This document shows, in pieces, positions 1 to 8,865 of a stretch of 64,000 nt of DNA; the first letter of the stretch is position 1, and each line of letters begins with the position of its first letter. The notes beneath the pieces are model-generated. The model made no database searches and was not told the origin of the DNA. It was given only the letters and a program-made list of their open reading frames with translations. Where the stretch lies: contig NZ_JAJJNF010000005.1 of NCBI RefSeq assembly GCF_021245805.1, positions 310,001-374,000 of the forward strand, written 5' to 3'. The DNA is from Mangrovimonas futianensis (GTDB taxonomy: Bacteria; Bacteroidota; Bacteroidia; Flavobacteriales; Flavobacteriaceae). A program made the position numbers and the translations under genes.

Positions 1-3000
1 AAGAGTTAACCCTACCCTATCATCCGATTGATATTCTGGAGTAACTTGGCCCGCTTCATAATTAACACCTACATTTAATTTACCACCATCACTTGACAAT
101 ATATTATTGACAATACCATTAAGCCGTTCTGCAAATGTACCAGTGAAATTAACGTTAGCTCCTCTACTAGAGAAAGAACCTGTTGCCAATAAAAATAAAG
201 CTTGGTTATCCCTTTCCTCTTTAGCTTCCAGTCTATAATTCAACTCTGATTTAACGGTAGAATTTACATTTGGAAATTGGAAATCAAAATTGATATCAGG
301 ACGTTCCAATTTACCTGATAATGCAGTAACTAGATTAACATCTATACTCCTATTTATTGGATTATCTAATAGCGGTGAAGGATTGGCTCTTGTTTTATAT
401 AAGGCTTTAATATCTACTCTCGCGTCTAAAGGATCTCCTTCCCATATTAAATTCCCTTCCAATACATTAAATGTTTTTTGAACCACACCACCGTATCTAA
501 AGTTATATACCCCGTCAATCACTACAAAATCTCCATACATATTAAACTTTCCGTTGGTGTTGATATCAATCAAAAGGGCTCCTTCTCCTCTGCCTCTAAT
601 GGTACTTTTGGAAACAGGATCAATCACTATTTCAATTTCGGCATCTCGAGTAATATCCAAATCAAAATCCAGTTCCAAACCTTTTACATCCCTAGCTATA
701 AATTCTTCCCCCTTCAATTTGGCCGCCTTTTCTTCTGGAGATAAAAAGTGAATATAGGAATTGTCACCAATTGTTTCAGTTTCACTTAAAGGAATGACAA
801 ATACGGTTCCAGGATTGGTTTCTGCAATGACATCAATAACCAATTCATCAGATGGCCCTTTAATGGTTGCAGATCCATCAATAAAAGCCGTTCCGTAATA
901 GAGTGCATCTTCTTTAGCTTCTGTATTAAGAACCAATAAATTGTCACTTGAAATAGCCAAATCAAGCCTCCAGTCCGAAAAATTAGTATGAGAAATGGAA
1001 CCATCTATCTTGCCCTTGGTTTGATAAACAGAATCGGTAACATCCAATGAATTAAAAATAAAACTCTGTTTGGCCAGCGTCACTTCTGATTGATCTGCAA
1101 ATTGAAAATCGGTGTTCAATTCAACGATATTCATTCCTCCTTTATTAAGAATTAAATCTCCAAAGAAGTCAGGATCACTTAAACTTCCACGGGCTATAGC
1201 CGTACCCGTTACCTCTCCCCTAATATTATTGATAACATCATCTAAAAATGGATTTAATAGGTCTAGTTTAAACTTATTAAATATCAGATCCAACTCCATA
1301 GAGGTGTCCCTCTGATCTGAATTAATGACCCCTATTATTTCAAAAGTTTTTTTAATATCATCTTTTATGGTTACATGCACGTTGTATTTACTTAAATCTT
1401 CATTACCTACAATGTTGGCATTAAAAGCACCTAAAAACATTTCATTAACCACCAAATCATCTACAGTTATCGAAGAAGACGGCAAGTACTTTCCCTTTAT
1501 TTGATCAATATCCAAGCTGCCGTTTACTTTCCCTTCTAAGGAAAGATCTTCAACTTCTGGTGTTATATGACTTAAATAAACATCTTTAAAATGCAGCTGA
1601 ATATCCTTAAATGTAGAATCTTTTGAGCTCCCTGTTAGCATGATCTCCTCTTCTTCATGAACCATTTTTAAACGATCCACTTGAAACTCTTTAAAATCGT
1701 GGTCAAACTCAAACCTATTTAAATTATTATTTTCCTTATTGATGATCCATTTATTGTTTCTAAAAGTAACATCAGAATGTTTAAAACCTATTACTGAACG
1801 ATTCTCTTCATTAATTGTATGGTAGAAGTTTATGTTATATTCATCCTTGTTATTTTGCCCACCCTTGAACTCTGTTCGTATATGAAGAGTATCTCGAAAT
1901 GTTTTATTTATCAAACTAAACTCAGATAAATTATAATATTTTGTGTTTAAGCTATCTACTTCAATATAAGCGTTATATATTGGATTTTTGTTATCCAACT
2001 GCAGTTCCAAACCTTCGGCAAAATAGTCAAACAACTTAATTTCGGGAGATTTGAACACCAATTGAAACTCCTCCTGATTGCTTTCAACACGCCCCTTTAT
2101 AAAGGTATCCTTCCCTAGGTTTAAATCAGGTATAAAAACTTCAATAATCTTATTATAAATATTAAAGTTAAAATCAATATGCTGATTAGGCTTAACCTTG
2201 TAGGGTTTAAAATTTGAATAATTACTTCCTATAGCATTTTTGAAAAGCTTGGGAATCTCTTCAAAAACAAAAACACCGCTTAATTTTCCTTGAATAATAT
2301 CTGGCGAGTTAACAGTAATAACACGCTCTTGCCCATTGAACCTTGAAGAGATTTCAAAATCATTAAAGACATATTCATCAGTTTGATTTTTATATACCGT
2401 GTTTGAGAAATAAATAACACCTTCGGCATCATTGATACCATAACCATTCATTTGCATATCGATATATCCCTTGAATATGGAAATGCTATCATTTTTAGCA
2501 AAATTCAGGGCCTTAAGGTTTGCATATTGAACATCAGCTACAAAATCATAGGAATTAGATTTTTCCTGAAAACTAATTAAACCGTTAAATTCCAGATTTA
2601 GATTTTCGTCACGCGAAACCAGAGATCCATTATAAAAGTCACTTGTTAAGTCTCCTGCAACTGCAACTTTTTTATAGGAGTAATTATTATAATTAAGATT
2701 AAAAATTTCCCCATCGATGTGTGTATTTAAATTCTCTCTCGTAAATCCTTTTCCGTCTATGTCCAAATTAAATGAAGTTACTCCCAAGGACCTATCTTCT
2801 ACAAAAACACCTAAATCAAACTCATCAAAAACCACATTACCTATATAGGATGCATTATCAATATCATTTATTTTTTGCAATTCTAAATCAGAAACAATCA
2901 ATCCCAAATCGGTCAAAATCTCAACATCAGCTTTGACCATGGTTGAAGTAATTTCGGTTTGTCCTTCAATTCTAAAATCTCCAAGACGATCAAAAGACGA

Positions 3001-4089
3001 TGGAATGGCTTCTCCCAAGACATTAGGCAAAAGAGCCTTTAAATCTCTATAATTAGAAGTTAAATTGGTAAAGTCACCATTCATGTAAAAATTGTCAGCA
3101 GCGGCGTTAAATAAATTTTTAAAATTTATATCTCCATAAATTTTACTCCTTGAACTAGTGGTAGCTCTTAAATCACGAACCTGCATATCATTTAAAGTTC
3201 CTGAGATTTTGGCGCTCAGTTTAGCTCTTTGATTGATTCCAAACTCATTATAGAAGTGATTAAGTTCATTTAAAGCAATATCTGCTTTTTCAAATGTAGC
3301 ATCGACTTGGACTTTATCAGTAAAATAAGCTAAATCTTCTCTGTTATATAGGAATTTAACTTCACCTTCTAACTCAGAATTAGTTGTTTTGATACTCAAA
3401 TTTTCAAGTAAAATATTGGAAGGTGTATAGGTGAAATCACTTATTAAATTGTCTATATGTAAACCTCTGCTATCGTCGCAAGTAAGTTGATTGATACGCA
3501 TACTTACATTACTCCCGTTGATTAAGAAGTTGGTTGTATTGATTCCAATATTTGTGAATTCCAATATTTCAGGAGTTTCCTTGTTCTCATCAATCAACCT
3601 AAAAACACCATCATAAATACTCACATCGCTAGAAGACATCAAAAAATGACTAGGTTCTTCACTGGGTGGATCCTCATCAAAAAGAGCTACAAATCGGTCG
3701 AGATTGGTTTCCACTTCCCCTTTATAGGTCTTTAAATTAAACACCAAGCCATAAACATCAATGTCCCCAAATGCCAATTTAGAATCCATTACATTTTTGA
3801 AATTAATAATGGAGGTATTGATTTCGTCTGCTCCAAAAAGTGTGTCCTTCGTATAATCTCTTACTAAAACCTCTTTTAATTCAACGTCACCATTAAATTG
3901 AAGCCCTACTTTACCAATATGAATGTCTGTTCCGAAATCTTCATTAAGTCTATTGGTTGCATAATTTCCTAGAGCGGTCTGTACGGCGGGAATGGAAAGT
4001 ATCAAAACTAATATGATAAATAGCAGTACAATAATGCCTGCAATCTTTGCGAGTATTTTTAAATATTTTTTGATACGTTTTAAAGTTAT
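1..4089 (-). CDS. tamB: Translocation and assembly module protein TamB (partial, 3' end outside window)
   Basis: A single open frame runs on the minus strand from about 4131 to the left edge with no stop. It encodes a basic N-terminus, one transmembrane anchor (near KILAKIAGIIVLLFIIL), and more than 1,200 residues of AsmA/TamB-like beta-repeat sequence. It reaches a C-terminal DUF490 region (LNVGVNYEAGQ near position 50). TamB spans the periplasm and works with an Omp85 partner in envelope biogenesis or lipid transport; that role is family knowledge. The start is uncertain. Between the in-frame stop at 4134-4132 and the membrane helix there is no ATG, GTG or TTG; the first TTG (4005-4003) lies inside the helix. 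I place the start at the ATA at 4089, downstream of a TAATTTTG element (4108-4101), but ATC at 4074 is equally possible. Divergent from tsaD. Family assignment is firm, the start is not. Confidence 0.85.
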   Translation of the reverse strand, partial: MTLKRIKKYLKILAKIAGIIVLLFIILVLILSIPAVQTALGNYATNRLNEDFGTDIHIGKVGLQFNGDVELKEVLVRDYTKDTLFGADEINTSIINFKNVMDSKLAFGDIDVYGLVFNLKTYKGEVETNLDRFVALFDEDPPSEEPSHFLMSSSDVSIYDGVFRLIDENKETPEILEFTNIGINTTNFLINGSNVSMRINQLTCDDSRGLHIDNLISDFTYTPSNILLENLSIKTTNSELEGEVKFLYNREDLAYFTDKVQVDATFEKADIALNELNHFYNEFGINQRAKLSAKISGTLNDMQVRDLRATTSSRSKIYGDINFKNLFNAAADNFYMNGDFTNLTSNYRDLKALLPNVLGEAIPSSFDRLGDFRIEGQTEITSTMVKADVEILTDLGLIVSDLELQKINDIDNASYIGNVVFDEFDLGVFVEDRSLGVTSFNLDIDGKGFTRENLNTHIDGEIFNLNYNNYSYKKVAVAGDLTSDFYNGSLVSRDENLNLEFNGLISFQEKSNSYDFVADVQYANLKALNFAKNDSISIFKGYIDMQMNGYGINDAEGVIYFSNTVYKNQTDEYVFNDFEISSRFNGQERVITVNSPDIIQGKLSGVFVFEEIPKLFKNAIGSNYSNFKPYKVKPNQHIDFNFNIYNKIIEVFIPDLNLGKDTFIKGRVESNQEEFQLVFKSPEIKLFDYFAEGLELQLDNKNPIYNAYIEVDSLNTKYYNLSEFSLINKTFRDTLHIRTEFKGGQNNKDEYNINFYHTINEENRSVIGFKHSDVTFRNNKWIINKENNNLNRFEFDHDFKEFQVDRLKMVHEEEEIMLTGSSKDSTFKDIQLHFKDVYLSHITPEVEDLSLEGKVNGSLDIDQIKGKYLPSSSITVDDLVVNEMFLGAFNANIVGNEDLSKYNVHVTIKDDIKKTFEIIGVINSDQRDTSMELDLIFNKFKLDLLNPFLDDVINNIRGEVTGTAIARGSLSDPDFFGDLILNKGGMNIVELNTDFQFADQSEVTLAKQSFIFNSLDVTDSVYQTKGKIDGSISHTNFSDWRLDLAISSDNLLVLNTEAKEDALYYGTAFIDGSATIKGPSDELVIDVIAETNPGTVFVIPLSETETIGDNSYIHFLSPEEKAAKLKGEEFIARDVKGLELDFDLDITRDAEIEIVIDPVSKSTIRGRGEGALLIDINTNGKFNMYGDFVVIDGVYNFRYGGVVQKTFNVLEGNLIWEGDPLDARVDIKALYKTRANPSPLLDNPINRSIDVNLVTALSGKLERPDINFDFQFPNVNSTVKSELNYRLEAKEERDNQALFLLATGSFSSRGANVNFTGTFAERLNGIVNNILSSDGGKLNVGVNYEAGQVTPEYQSDDRVGLTL

Positions 4090-4096
4090 AACTTTG
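4069..4096 (+). promoter_or_regulatory. Bacteroidetes-type promoter of tsaD
   Basis: TTTG at 4069-4072, a 16-base spacer and TAACTTTG at 4089-4096 match the TTTG / TAnnTTTG promoter layout of Bacteroidetes. It lies 38 bases before the tsaD ATG. A minus-strand TAATTTTG at 4108-4101 faces tamB. Confidence 0.55.
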
Positions 4097-4134
4097 GAGT
4101 CAAAATTAACAATTATTGTGCCTATTTTTAATTA

Positions 4135-5160
4135 ATGGAATCGGAAAATATTTACATACTAGGTATTGAGTCTTCTTGTGACGACACGGCTGCAGCCGTG
4201 ATTCATAACGGCAAAATTTTAAGTAATGTTGTAGCCAGTCAAAAAATACACGAAGAATATGGTGGTGTGGTTCCTGAATTAGCGTCCAGAGCCCATCAGC
4301 AAAATATCGTTCCGGTTGTAGACCGTGCCATTAAGAAAGCTGGTTTGACTGCCGATCAATTACATGCTGTAGCATTTACTCGTGGTCCTGGTTTAATGGG
4401 GTCTTTATTAGTAGGTACTTCCTTTGCAAAATCTTTAGCCTTTGGTTTAGACATTCCTCTCATAGATGTCAATCACATGCAGGGTCATATTTTGGCACAT
4501 TATATTGATGAAGAAGGGTTTGATAAACCTCCCTTCCCCTTTTTAGCTATGACCATCTCTGGAGGACATACCCAAATCGTTAAAGTGTCAGGATATTTTG
4601 ATATGGAAGTCATAGGAGAAACCATTGATGACGCTGTAGGTGAAGCCTATGATAAAAGTGGTAAGATATTGGGCTTAGGTTATCCTGCCGGACCATTAAT
4701 TGATAAATATGCTCAATTGGGAAATCCTAAAGCATTTCAATTTACAAAACCTAAAGTTGATGGTTTGAATTTTAGTTTTTCCGGATTGAAGACAGCCATA
4801 CTTTATTTCATTCAAAAGGAAATAAAAGCCAATCCAAATTTCATCGAAGAAAACCTTAATGACATATGCGCTTCCATACAGTATACTATTATTGGAATTC
4901 TCATGGACAAGCTAAAAAAGGCTTCAAAAGAAACAGGTATTAAGCATATTGCCATTGGGGGTGGTGTTTCTGCCAATTCAGGGATTAGAGCTGCCCTTAA
5001 AAATGCTGAATCCAAATTTGGATGGAAAACTTATGTGCCTAAATTTGAATTTACTACAGATAACGCTGCCATGATTGCCATAGTAGGATATTTAAAATAT
5101 TTGGAAGCTGACTTTGCTTCTCAAGAAGTTGCTGCGGCCGCTCGGTTACCCATTCAATAA
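4135..5160 (+). CDS. tsaD: tRNA N6-threonylcarbamoyladenosine transferase TsaD
   Basis: Kae1/TsaD/Qri7 family protein of 341 residues, the usual bacterial length. It transfers the threonylcarbamoyl group from TC-AMP to A37 of ANN-decoding tRNAs, working with TsaB and TsaE in the cytoplasm. The N-terminal ATPase-fold motif GIESSCDDT is at residues 10-18. The metal-binding histidines of NHMQGH are H114 and H118. SGGHTQ and GGGVSAN are the other family signatures. The ATG start is supported by a TAnnTTTG promoter just upstream and gives the normal N-terminus. No tsaB or tsaE is in the window. Transcribed divergently from tamB, a frequent arrangement in Flavobacteriaceae. Confidence 0.97.
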   Translation: MESENIYILGIESSCDDTAAAVIHNGKILSNVVASQKIHEEYGGVVPELASRAHQQNIVPVVDRAIKKAGLTADQLHAVAFTRGPGLMGSLLVGTSFAKSLAFGLDIPLIDVNHMQGHILAHYIDEEGFDKPPFPFLAMTISGGHTQIVKVSGYFDMEVIGETIDDAVGEAYDKSGKILGLGYPAGPLIDKYAQLGNPKAFQFTKPKVDGLNFSFSGLKTAILYFIQKEIKANPNFIEENLNDICASIQYTIIGILMDKLKKASKETGIKHIAIGGGVSANSGIRAALKNAESKFGWKTYVPKFEFTTDNAAMIAIVGYLKYLEADFASQEVAAAARLPIQ

Positions 5161-5258
5161 ATTCAGTTGTTAAAACCTCTGTTGATAACTTTTGAGGAGT
5201 CGTAAAACGGCACCCCATTTTTTAGTTTCTTTATTTTAAATTCTAAACTAAATCCCAA

Positions 5259-5885
5259 ATGAAAAAAACATTACTCACCCTACTTGTGGGCACTTCCATG
5301 CTACAGGCACAAAATGCTACCAAACAATTGGATTCCATTTTTGACATGAATCAAGCCGAAGCATTTTTAGAAACAAAAGCCTTTAAAGGCAAAATCATCA
5401 CTTTTAATGAAGCCAAACATCAAACAAGCTTAGCCAAACAATTGTTTGATAAATCTATTGGTGGCTCCTTAACAGATGATCAAGGTTTTGAGTCTATACA
5501 CTACAAGGTACTAGAGAAAAACATCGTGCCTAACTATCGCGTCAATTACATATTTTTTGATGGCAAGCAGATTTCTTATGATAAAATGAACGATTTGAGA
5601 CAACGTATCCTTACCTCCTACGAAAATGGCATCCCGTTTGTGAAAATGGCCCAAGTCTATTCCATGGATAGAAATGCGAGCCAAGGGGGCGACACCGGTT
5701 GGTTTACAGAAGGCTCACTTCATCCCAAATTGGAAGAAGCTATTATTTATGGTGGTCACGCTAAAAATGATATCTTTATCGTCGATATTCCTGCGGAAGA
5801 TAAATACTATATGGTTTTTATGACTCAAGCACCAAAGGAACTTACAGAAATAAAAGTATTACGAGTGATTGAACCAAAAGATTAA
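5259..5885 (+). CDS. Periplasmic parvulin-type peptidyl-prolyl isomerase
   Basis: 208 residues with a cleavable signal peptide (residues 1 to about 17, ending MLQAQ). A PpiC/rotamase domain covers roughly residues 95-205, recognised by the parvulin signature YSMDRNASQGGDTGWF. The family catalyses cis-trans isomerisation of prolyl bonds and often assists outer-membrane protein folding. The N-terminal part (residues 18-90) has no clear similarity to the SurA chaperone domain, so this is a short single-domain member. Its stop codon overlaps the rsmE start by one base (TAATG), so the two are translationally coupled. The exact client proteins cannot be inferred. Confidence 0.85.
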   Translation: MKKTLLTLLVGTSMLQAQNATKQLDSIFDMNQAEAFLETKAFKGKIITFNEAKHQTSLAKQLFDKSIGGSLTDDQGFESIHYKVLEKNIVPNYRVNYIFFDGKQISYDKMNDLRQRILTSYENGIPFVKMAQVYSMDRNASQGGDTGWFTEGSLHPKLEEAIIYGGHAKNDIFIVDIPAEDKYYMVFMTQAPKELTEIKVLRVIEPKD

Positions 5886-6589
5886 TGCAGCTATTTTATC
5901 AATCAAACATTTCAGAAAATGCTTCTCAAATCTTCTTTGACAAAGAAGAAAGCAAACATATTGTAAGAGTTTTAAGAAAATCCGTTGGTGATACATTACA
6001 TATCACCAACGGTAATGGTTATTTATTTGAGGCAGAAATCTCTGTGGCGGATTTAAAAAATTGTGTTGCCAACATTGTTAAAAGCACCTTACAGGCTCCA
6101 AGAGCTTATAGATTGCATTTAGCGGTAGCCCCTACAAAAATGAATGATCGCTATGAGTGGTTTTTGGAAAAATCTACAGAAATTGGTATCGATGAGATAA
6201 CACCCATTATTTGTGACCATAGTGAACGTAAAGTTGTAAAAACGGATCGTTTTGAGAAGATTTTGCAATCGGCGATGAAACAATCTCTATCCTGTTATCT
6301 ACCTAAACTCAATCCTCCTATACCCTATTCTACGTTTGTATCTCAGGATTATTCAGAAAAGAAATACATTGCACATTGTGAAGAATTGGATAAAAAATCC
6401 CTAAAACAGGAACTTAATCCCAAGGAAGATATTCTTATTCTTATTGGTCCTGAGGGAGATTTCAGTGTTAATGAAATTGAAATGGCCATCCAAAACCAAT
6501 TTATTCCTGTAACTTTGGGGAACACTCGTTTACGCACCGAAACAGCTGCTATTGTTGCTTGTCATTCGGTTGCATTTGTCAATGAATAG
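5885..6589 (+). CDS. rsmE: 16S rRNA (uracil1498-N3)-methyltransferase RsmE
   Basis: 234-residue SPOUT-class methyltransferase that makes m3U1498 in the decoding region of 16S rRNA. An N-terminal PUA-like domain includes KHIVRVLRKSVGD. The C-terminal trefoil-knot SAM-binding motifs IGPEGDFSVNEI and LGNTRLRTETAA are the RsmE signatures. The length is usual for the family. It begins at the ATG overlapping the stop of the upstream isomerase gene and is followed at once by the DUF4159 gene, so the three form one transcription unit. Confidence 0.95.
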   Translation: MQLFYQSNISENASQIFFDKEESKHIVRVLRKSVGDTLHITNGNGYLFEAEISVADLKNCVANIVKSTLQAPRAYRLHLAVAPTKMNDRYEWFLEKSTEIGIDEITPIICDHSERKVVKTDRFEKILQSAMKQSLSCYLPKLNPPIPYSTFVSQDYSEKKYIAHCEELDKKSLKQELNPKEDILILIGPEGDFSVNEIEMAIQNQFIPVTLGNTRLRTETAAIVACHSVAFVNE

Positions 6590-6590
6590 C

Positions 6591-7232
6591 ATGAAAAAAT
6601 ATCTATTTTTAATATTATTTAGTTGCGCTCTTTTAGGTCATTCCCAGCAAATTGCTCTTTTAAAATATAAAGGTGGTGGTGATTGGTATGCCAATCCAAC
6701 AGCACTGCCAAATCTTATTACTTATTGCAACAATAACATCAATACGACAATAGAGACAAAACCAGAGACCGTTGAAGTGGGGAGTATGGATATTTTCCAG
6801 TATCCATTCATTCATATGACTGGCCATGGCAATGTTTTCTTTAGTGAGGAAGATTCTGAGAACCTAAGAAATTATCTTTATTCTGGAGGTTTTTTGCATA
6901 TAGATGATAATTATGGAATGCAGCCTTACATAACAAAAGAATTGAAAAAAGTATTTCCTGATAAGGATTTGGTAGAAATACCTGCTAACCACCCTATTTT
7001 TTCAACGGCCTTTGCCTTTCCTGAAGGATTGCCAAAAATCCATGAACACGATGGAAAAAGACCTCAAGCCTTTGGTATTTTCCATGAAGGAAGACTAATC
7101 CTCTTATTTACTTTGGAATGTGACCTTGGTGATGGCTGGGAAGATGAAATAGTGCATAATGATCCTTCAAACGTTAGGGAAAAGGCGCTGAAAATGGGTG
7201 CCAATATCATTAAATATGCTTTTGACAATTAA
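6591..7232 (+). CDS. DUF4159 domain protein, exported
   Basis: 213 residues with a signal peptide (MKKYLFLILFSCALLGHSQ) followed by a DUF4159 domain over nearly the whole mature protein (MTGHGNVFFSE, GGFLHIDDNYG, LLFTLECDLGDGWED). DUF4159 resembles glutamine-amidotransferase/ThuA-like folds, but the catalytic residues are not obvious and the biochemical role is unknown. An ATG at 6582 would add three residues and overlap rsmE by eight bases. I prefer 6591 because it gives a clean signal peptide. It sits in the rsmE operon, which gives no functional hint. Confidence 0.8.
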   Translation: MKKYLFLILFSCALLGHSQQIALLKYKGGGDWYANPTALPNLITYCNNNINTTIETKPETVEVGSMDIFQYPFIHMTGHGNVFFSEEDSENLRNYLYSGGFLHIDDNYGMQPYITKELKKVFPDKDLVEIPANHPIFSTAFAFPEGLPKIHEHDGKRPQAFGIFHEGRLILLFTLECDLGDGWEDEIVHNDPSNVREKALKMGANIIKYAFDN

Positions 7233-7249
7233 TAATCTACACCTGTAAA

Positions 7250-7747
7250 GTGCAATTAACGCATTACAACACCACGTTTAAAAAGAAATCCCATCCTATT
7301 GTTTTGGTTTGCGATCATATTTCTAATGCTCCAAATATTGGAAGCCTTTTCAGAACAGCTGATGCATTTGGAATTGAAAAGATTATTTTCATAGGAGGAC
7401 CTATACCGAATGGAAGGAAAATGACCAAAACTTCCAGATCGACAGAAAAAGTGGTTCCTTATGAAATTAGAGAGAACATTGAAGAGACGGTTCAAATTTT
7501 AAAATCGTCAGGCTATGAAATAATTTCATTGGAAATCACAGACAATAGCAGACCTTTATCTTCTTCAAAGTTTCACAAACACCCTTTGGCTTTAATTGTT
7601 GGAGATGAAAATTTTGGGGTTTCAAATGAAGGACTAAACCTTTCAGATAGCGTCATACACATAGACATGTTTGGCCAAAACAGCAGTATGAATGTGGTTC
7701 AAGCGACATCTATAGCTTTATATGAAATCACTAAGCAATTAATGTAA
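7250..7747 (+). CDS. SpoU/TrmH-family RNA 2'-O-methyltransferase
   Basis: 165-residue SPOUT methyltransferase without an extra RNA-binding domain. The motifs are NAPNIGSLFRTADAFG (motif 1), ALIVGDENFGVS (motif 2) and NSSMNVVQATSIALYE (motif 3), which together form the knotted SAM site. The family 2'-O-methylates tRNA or rRNA; TrmL or TrmH-like specificity cannot be decided from sequence alone. The start is a GTG at 7250, since there is no in-frame ATG near the conserved N-terminus. It follows the DUF4159 gene by 17 bases and precedes the AI-2E-family gene by 22 bases, so it is probably in the same operon. Confidence 0.85.
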   Translation: MQLTHYNTTFKKKSHPIVLVCDHISNAPNIGSLFRTADAFGIEKIIFIGGPIPNGRKMTKTSRSTEKVVPYEIRENIEETVQILKSSGYEIISLEITDNSRPLSSSKFHKHPLALIVGDENFGVSNEGLNLSDSVIHIDMFGQNSSMNVVQATSIALYEITKQLM

Positions 7748-7769
7748 AGCATTTTATATATTTACAAAT

Positions 7770-8858
7770 ATGAATGCAAAAATCATTTCCCAAGGTATAT
7801 TAAGGGCTGTAGGAACCATTGGCGCCATAGCTTTGATTTTATTTGTTTTATACCAAATTAGTTCCATTATTGTCTATTTGGTGATTGCCGTGGTGCTTTC
7901 CCTTTTGGGTAGGCCCCTAATAATTTTCATGAAACGGAAATTAAAGTTTAACAATACGGTGGCTGTTGTCATTACCATTTGTATTTTTTTGGGCTTCTTT
8001 TTAGGGTTGGTTAGTCTATTTATACCTTTGATTGCAGAACAGGGAAGTAATTTATCTCTTTTGGATATTGATCAGTTACGAAGTAAAGTTGAAACGATTT
8101 ATTCTTACACTTCAGATCATTTCCATATTGGCTCCACTACCCTAGAAGAAGAATTGGAAAAATCACAGCTTTTGAATAAAATTGATTATACCTTTCTTCC
8201 TGATTTTTTTAATGCCTTAGTTTCAGGATTAGGGAGTTTTGGAATAGGCCTATTTTCAGTACTGTTTATAGCCTTTTTCTTTTTAAGGGATAGTAAAATG
8301 TTTGATCGCATTATTTTGATCATTCTTCCTGACGACTGGGAAGATCATTATAAAAACTCATCATTAAAAATTAAAGATCTATTATCCAGATACTTTATTG
8401 GGCTTTTTGCTCAGATATCGGTACTCTTTGTTATTTACATGATTGGTTTACTCATAATTGGTGTTAACAACGCCATTGTGATTGCCTTTTTGTGCGCCTT
8501 ATTGAATTTAATTCCTTATGTGGGACCTTTGATAGGTGGCGGACTCATGATTTTACTGACCATGACCAATTATTTGGACAGCAGTTTTAGTGAGGTTATT
8601 TTACCAAAAGCTTTGTATGTACTCATCGTTGTTGGTATAGGACAAGTGGTTGATAATTTCTTCAGTCAGCCCATAATTCTCGGGAAAAGTGTGAAATCAC
8701 ATCCTTTAGAAATCTTTTTGGTTATTCTTATAGCAGGTGTCCTTTTTGGGGTTATTGGTTTAATTGTTGCGGTTCCTGCCTATTCAAGTATCAAGGTTAT
8801 TTTAAAAGAGTTTTTAGCTGATAATAAAATTGTAAAAGAACTCACCAAAGACATCTAG
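7770..8858 (+). CDS. AI-2E transporter-family (PerM/UPF0118) membrane protein
   Basis: 362-residue polytopic inner-membrane protein. Two N-terminal helices are followed by a short loop and a third helix (GFFLGLVSLFIPLIAEQG), then a soluble segment at about residues 95-145. The C-terminal helix bundle carries the family motif LNLIPYVGPLIGG. Members have been linked to AI-2 export or ion/proton transport, but substrate assignments are weak, so I name only the family. It lies in the same-strand run between two RNA methyltransferase genes with short gaps and is probably co-transcribed. Confidence 0.88.
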   Translation: MNAKIISQGILRAVGTIGAIALILFVLYQISSIIVYLVIAVVLSLLGRPLIIFMKRKLKFNNTVAVVITICIFLGFFLGLVSLFIPLIAEQGSNLSLLDIDQLRSKVETIYSYTSDHFHIGSTTLEEELEKSQLLNKIDYTFLPDFFNALVSGLGSFGIGLFSVLFIAFFFLRDSKMFDRIILIILPDDWEDHYKNSSLKIKDLLSRYFIGLFAQISVLFVIYMIGLLIIGVNNAIVIAFLCALLNLIPYVGPLIGGGLMILLTMTNYLDSSFSEVILPKALYVLIVVGIGQVVDNFFSQPIILGKSVKSHPLEIFLVILIAGVLFGVIGLIVAVPAYSSIKVILKEFLADNKIVKELTKDI

Positions 8859-8865
8859 TAATTGT

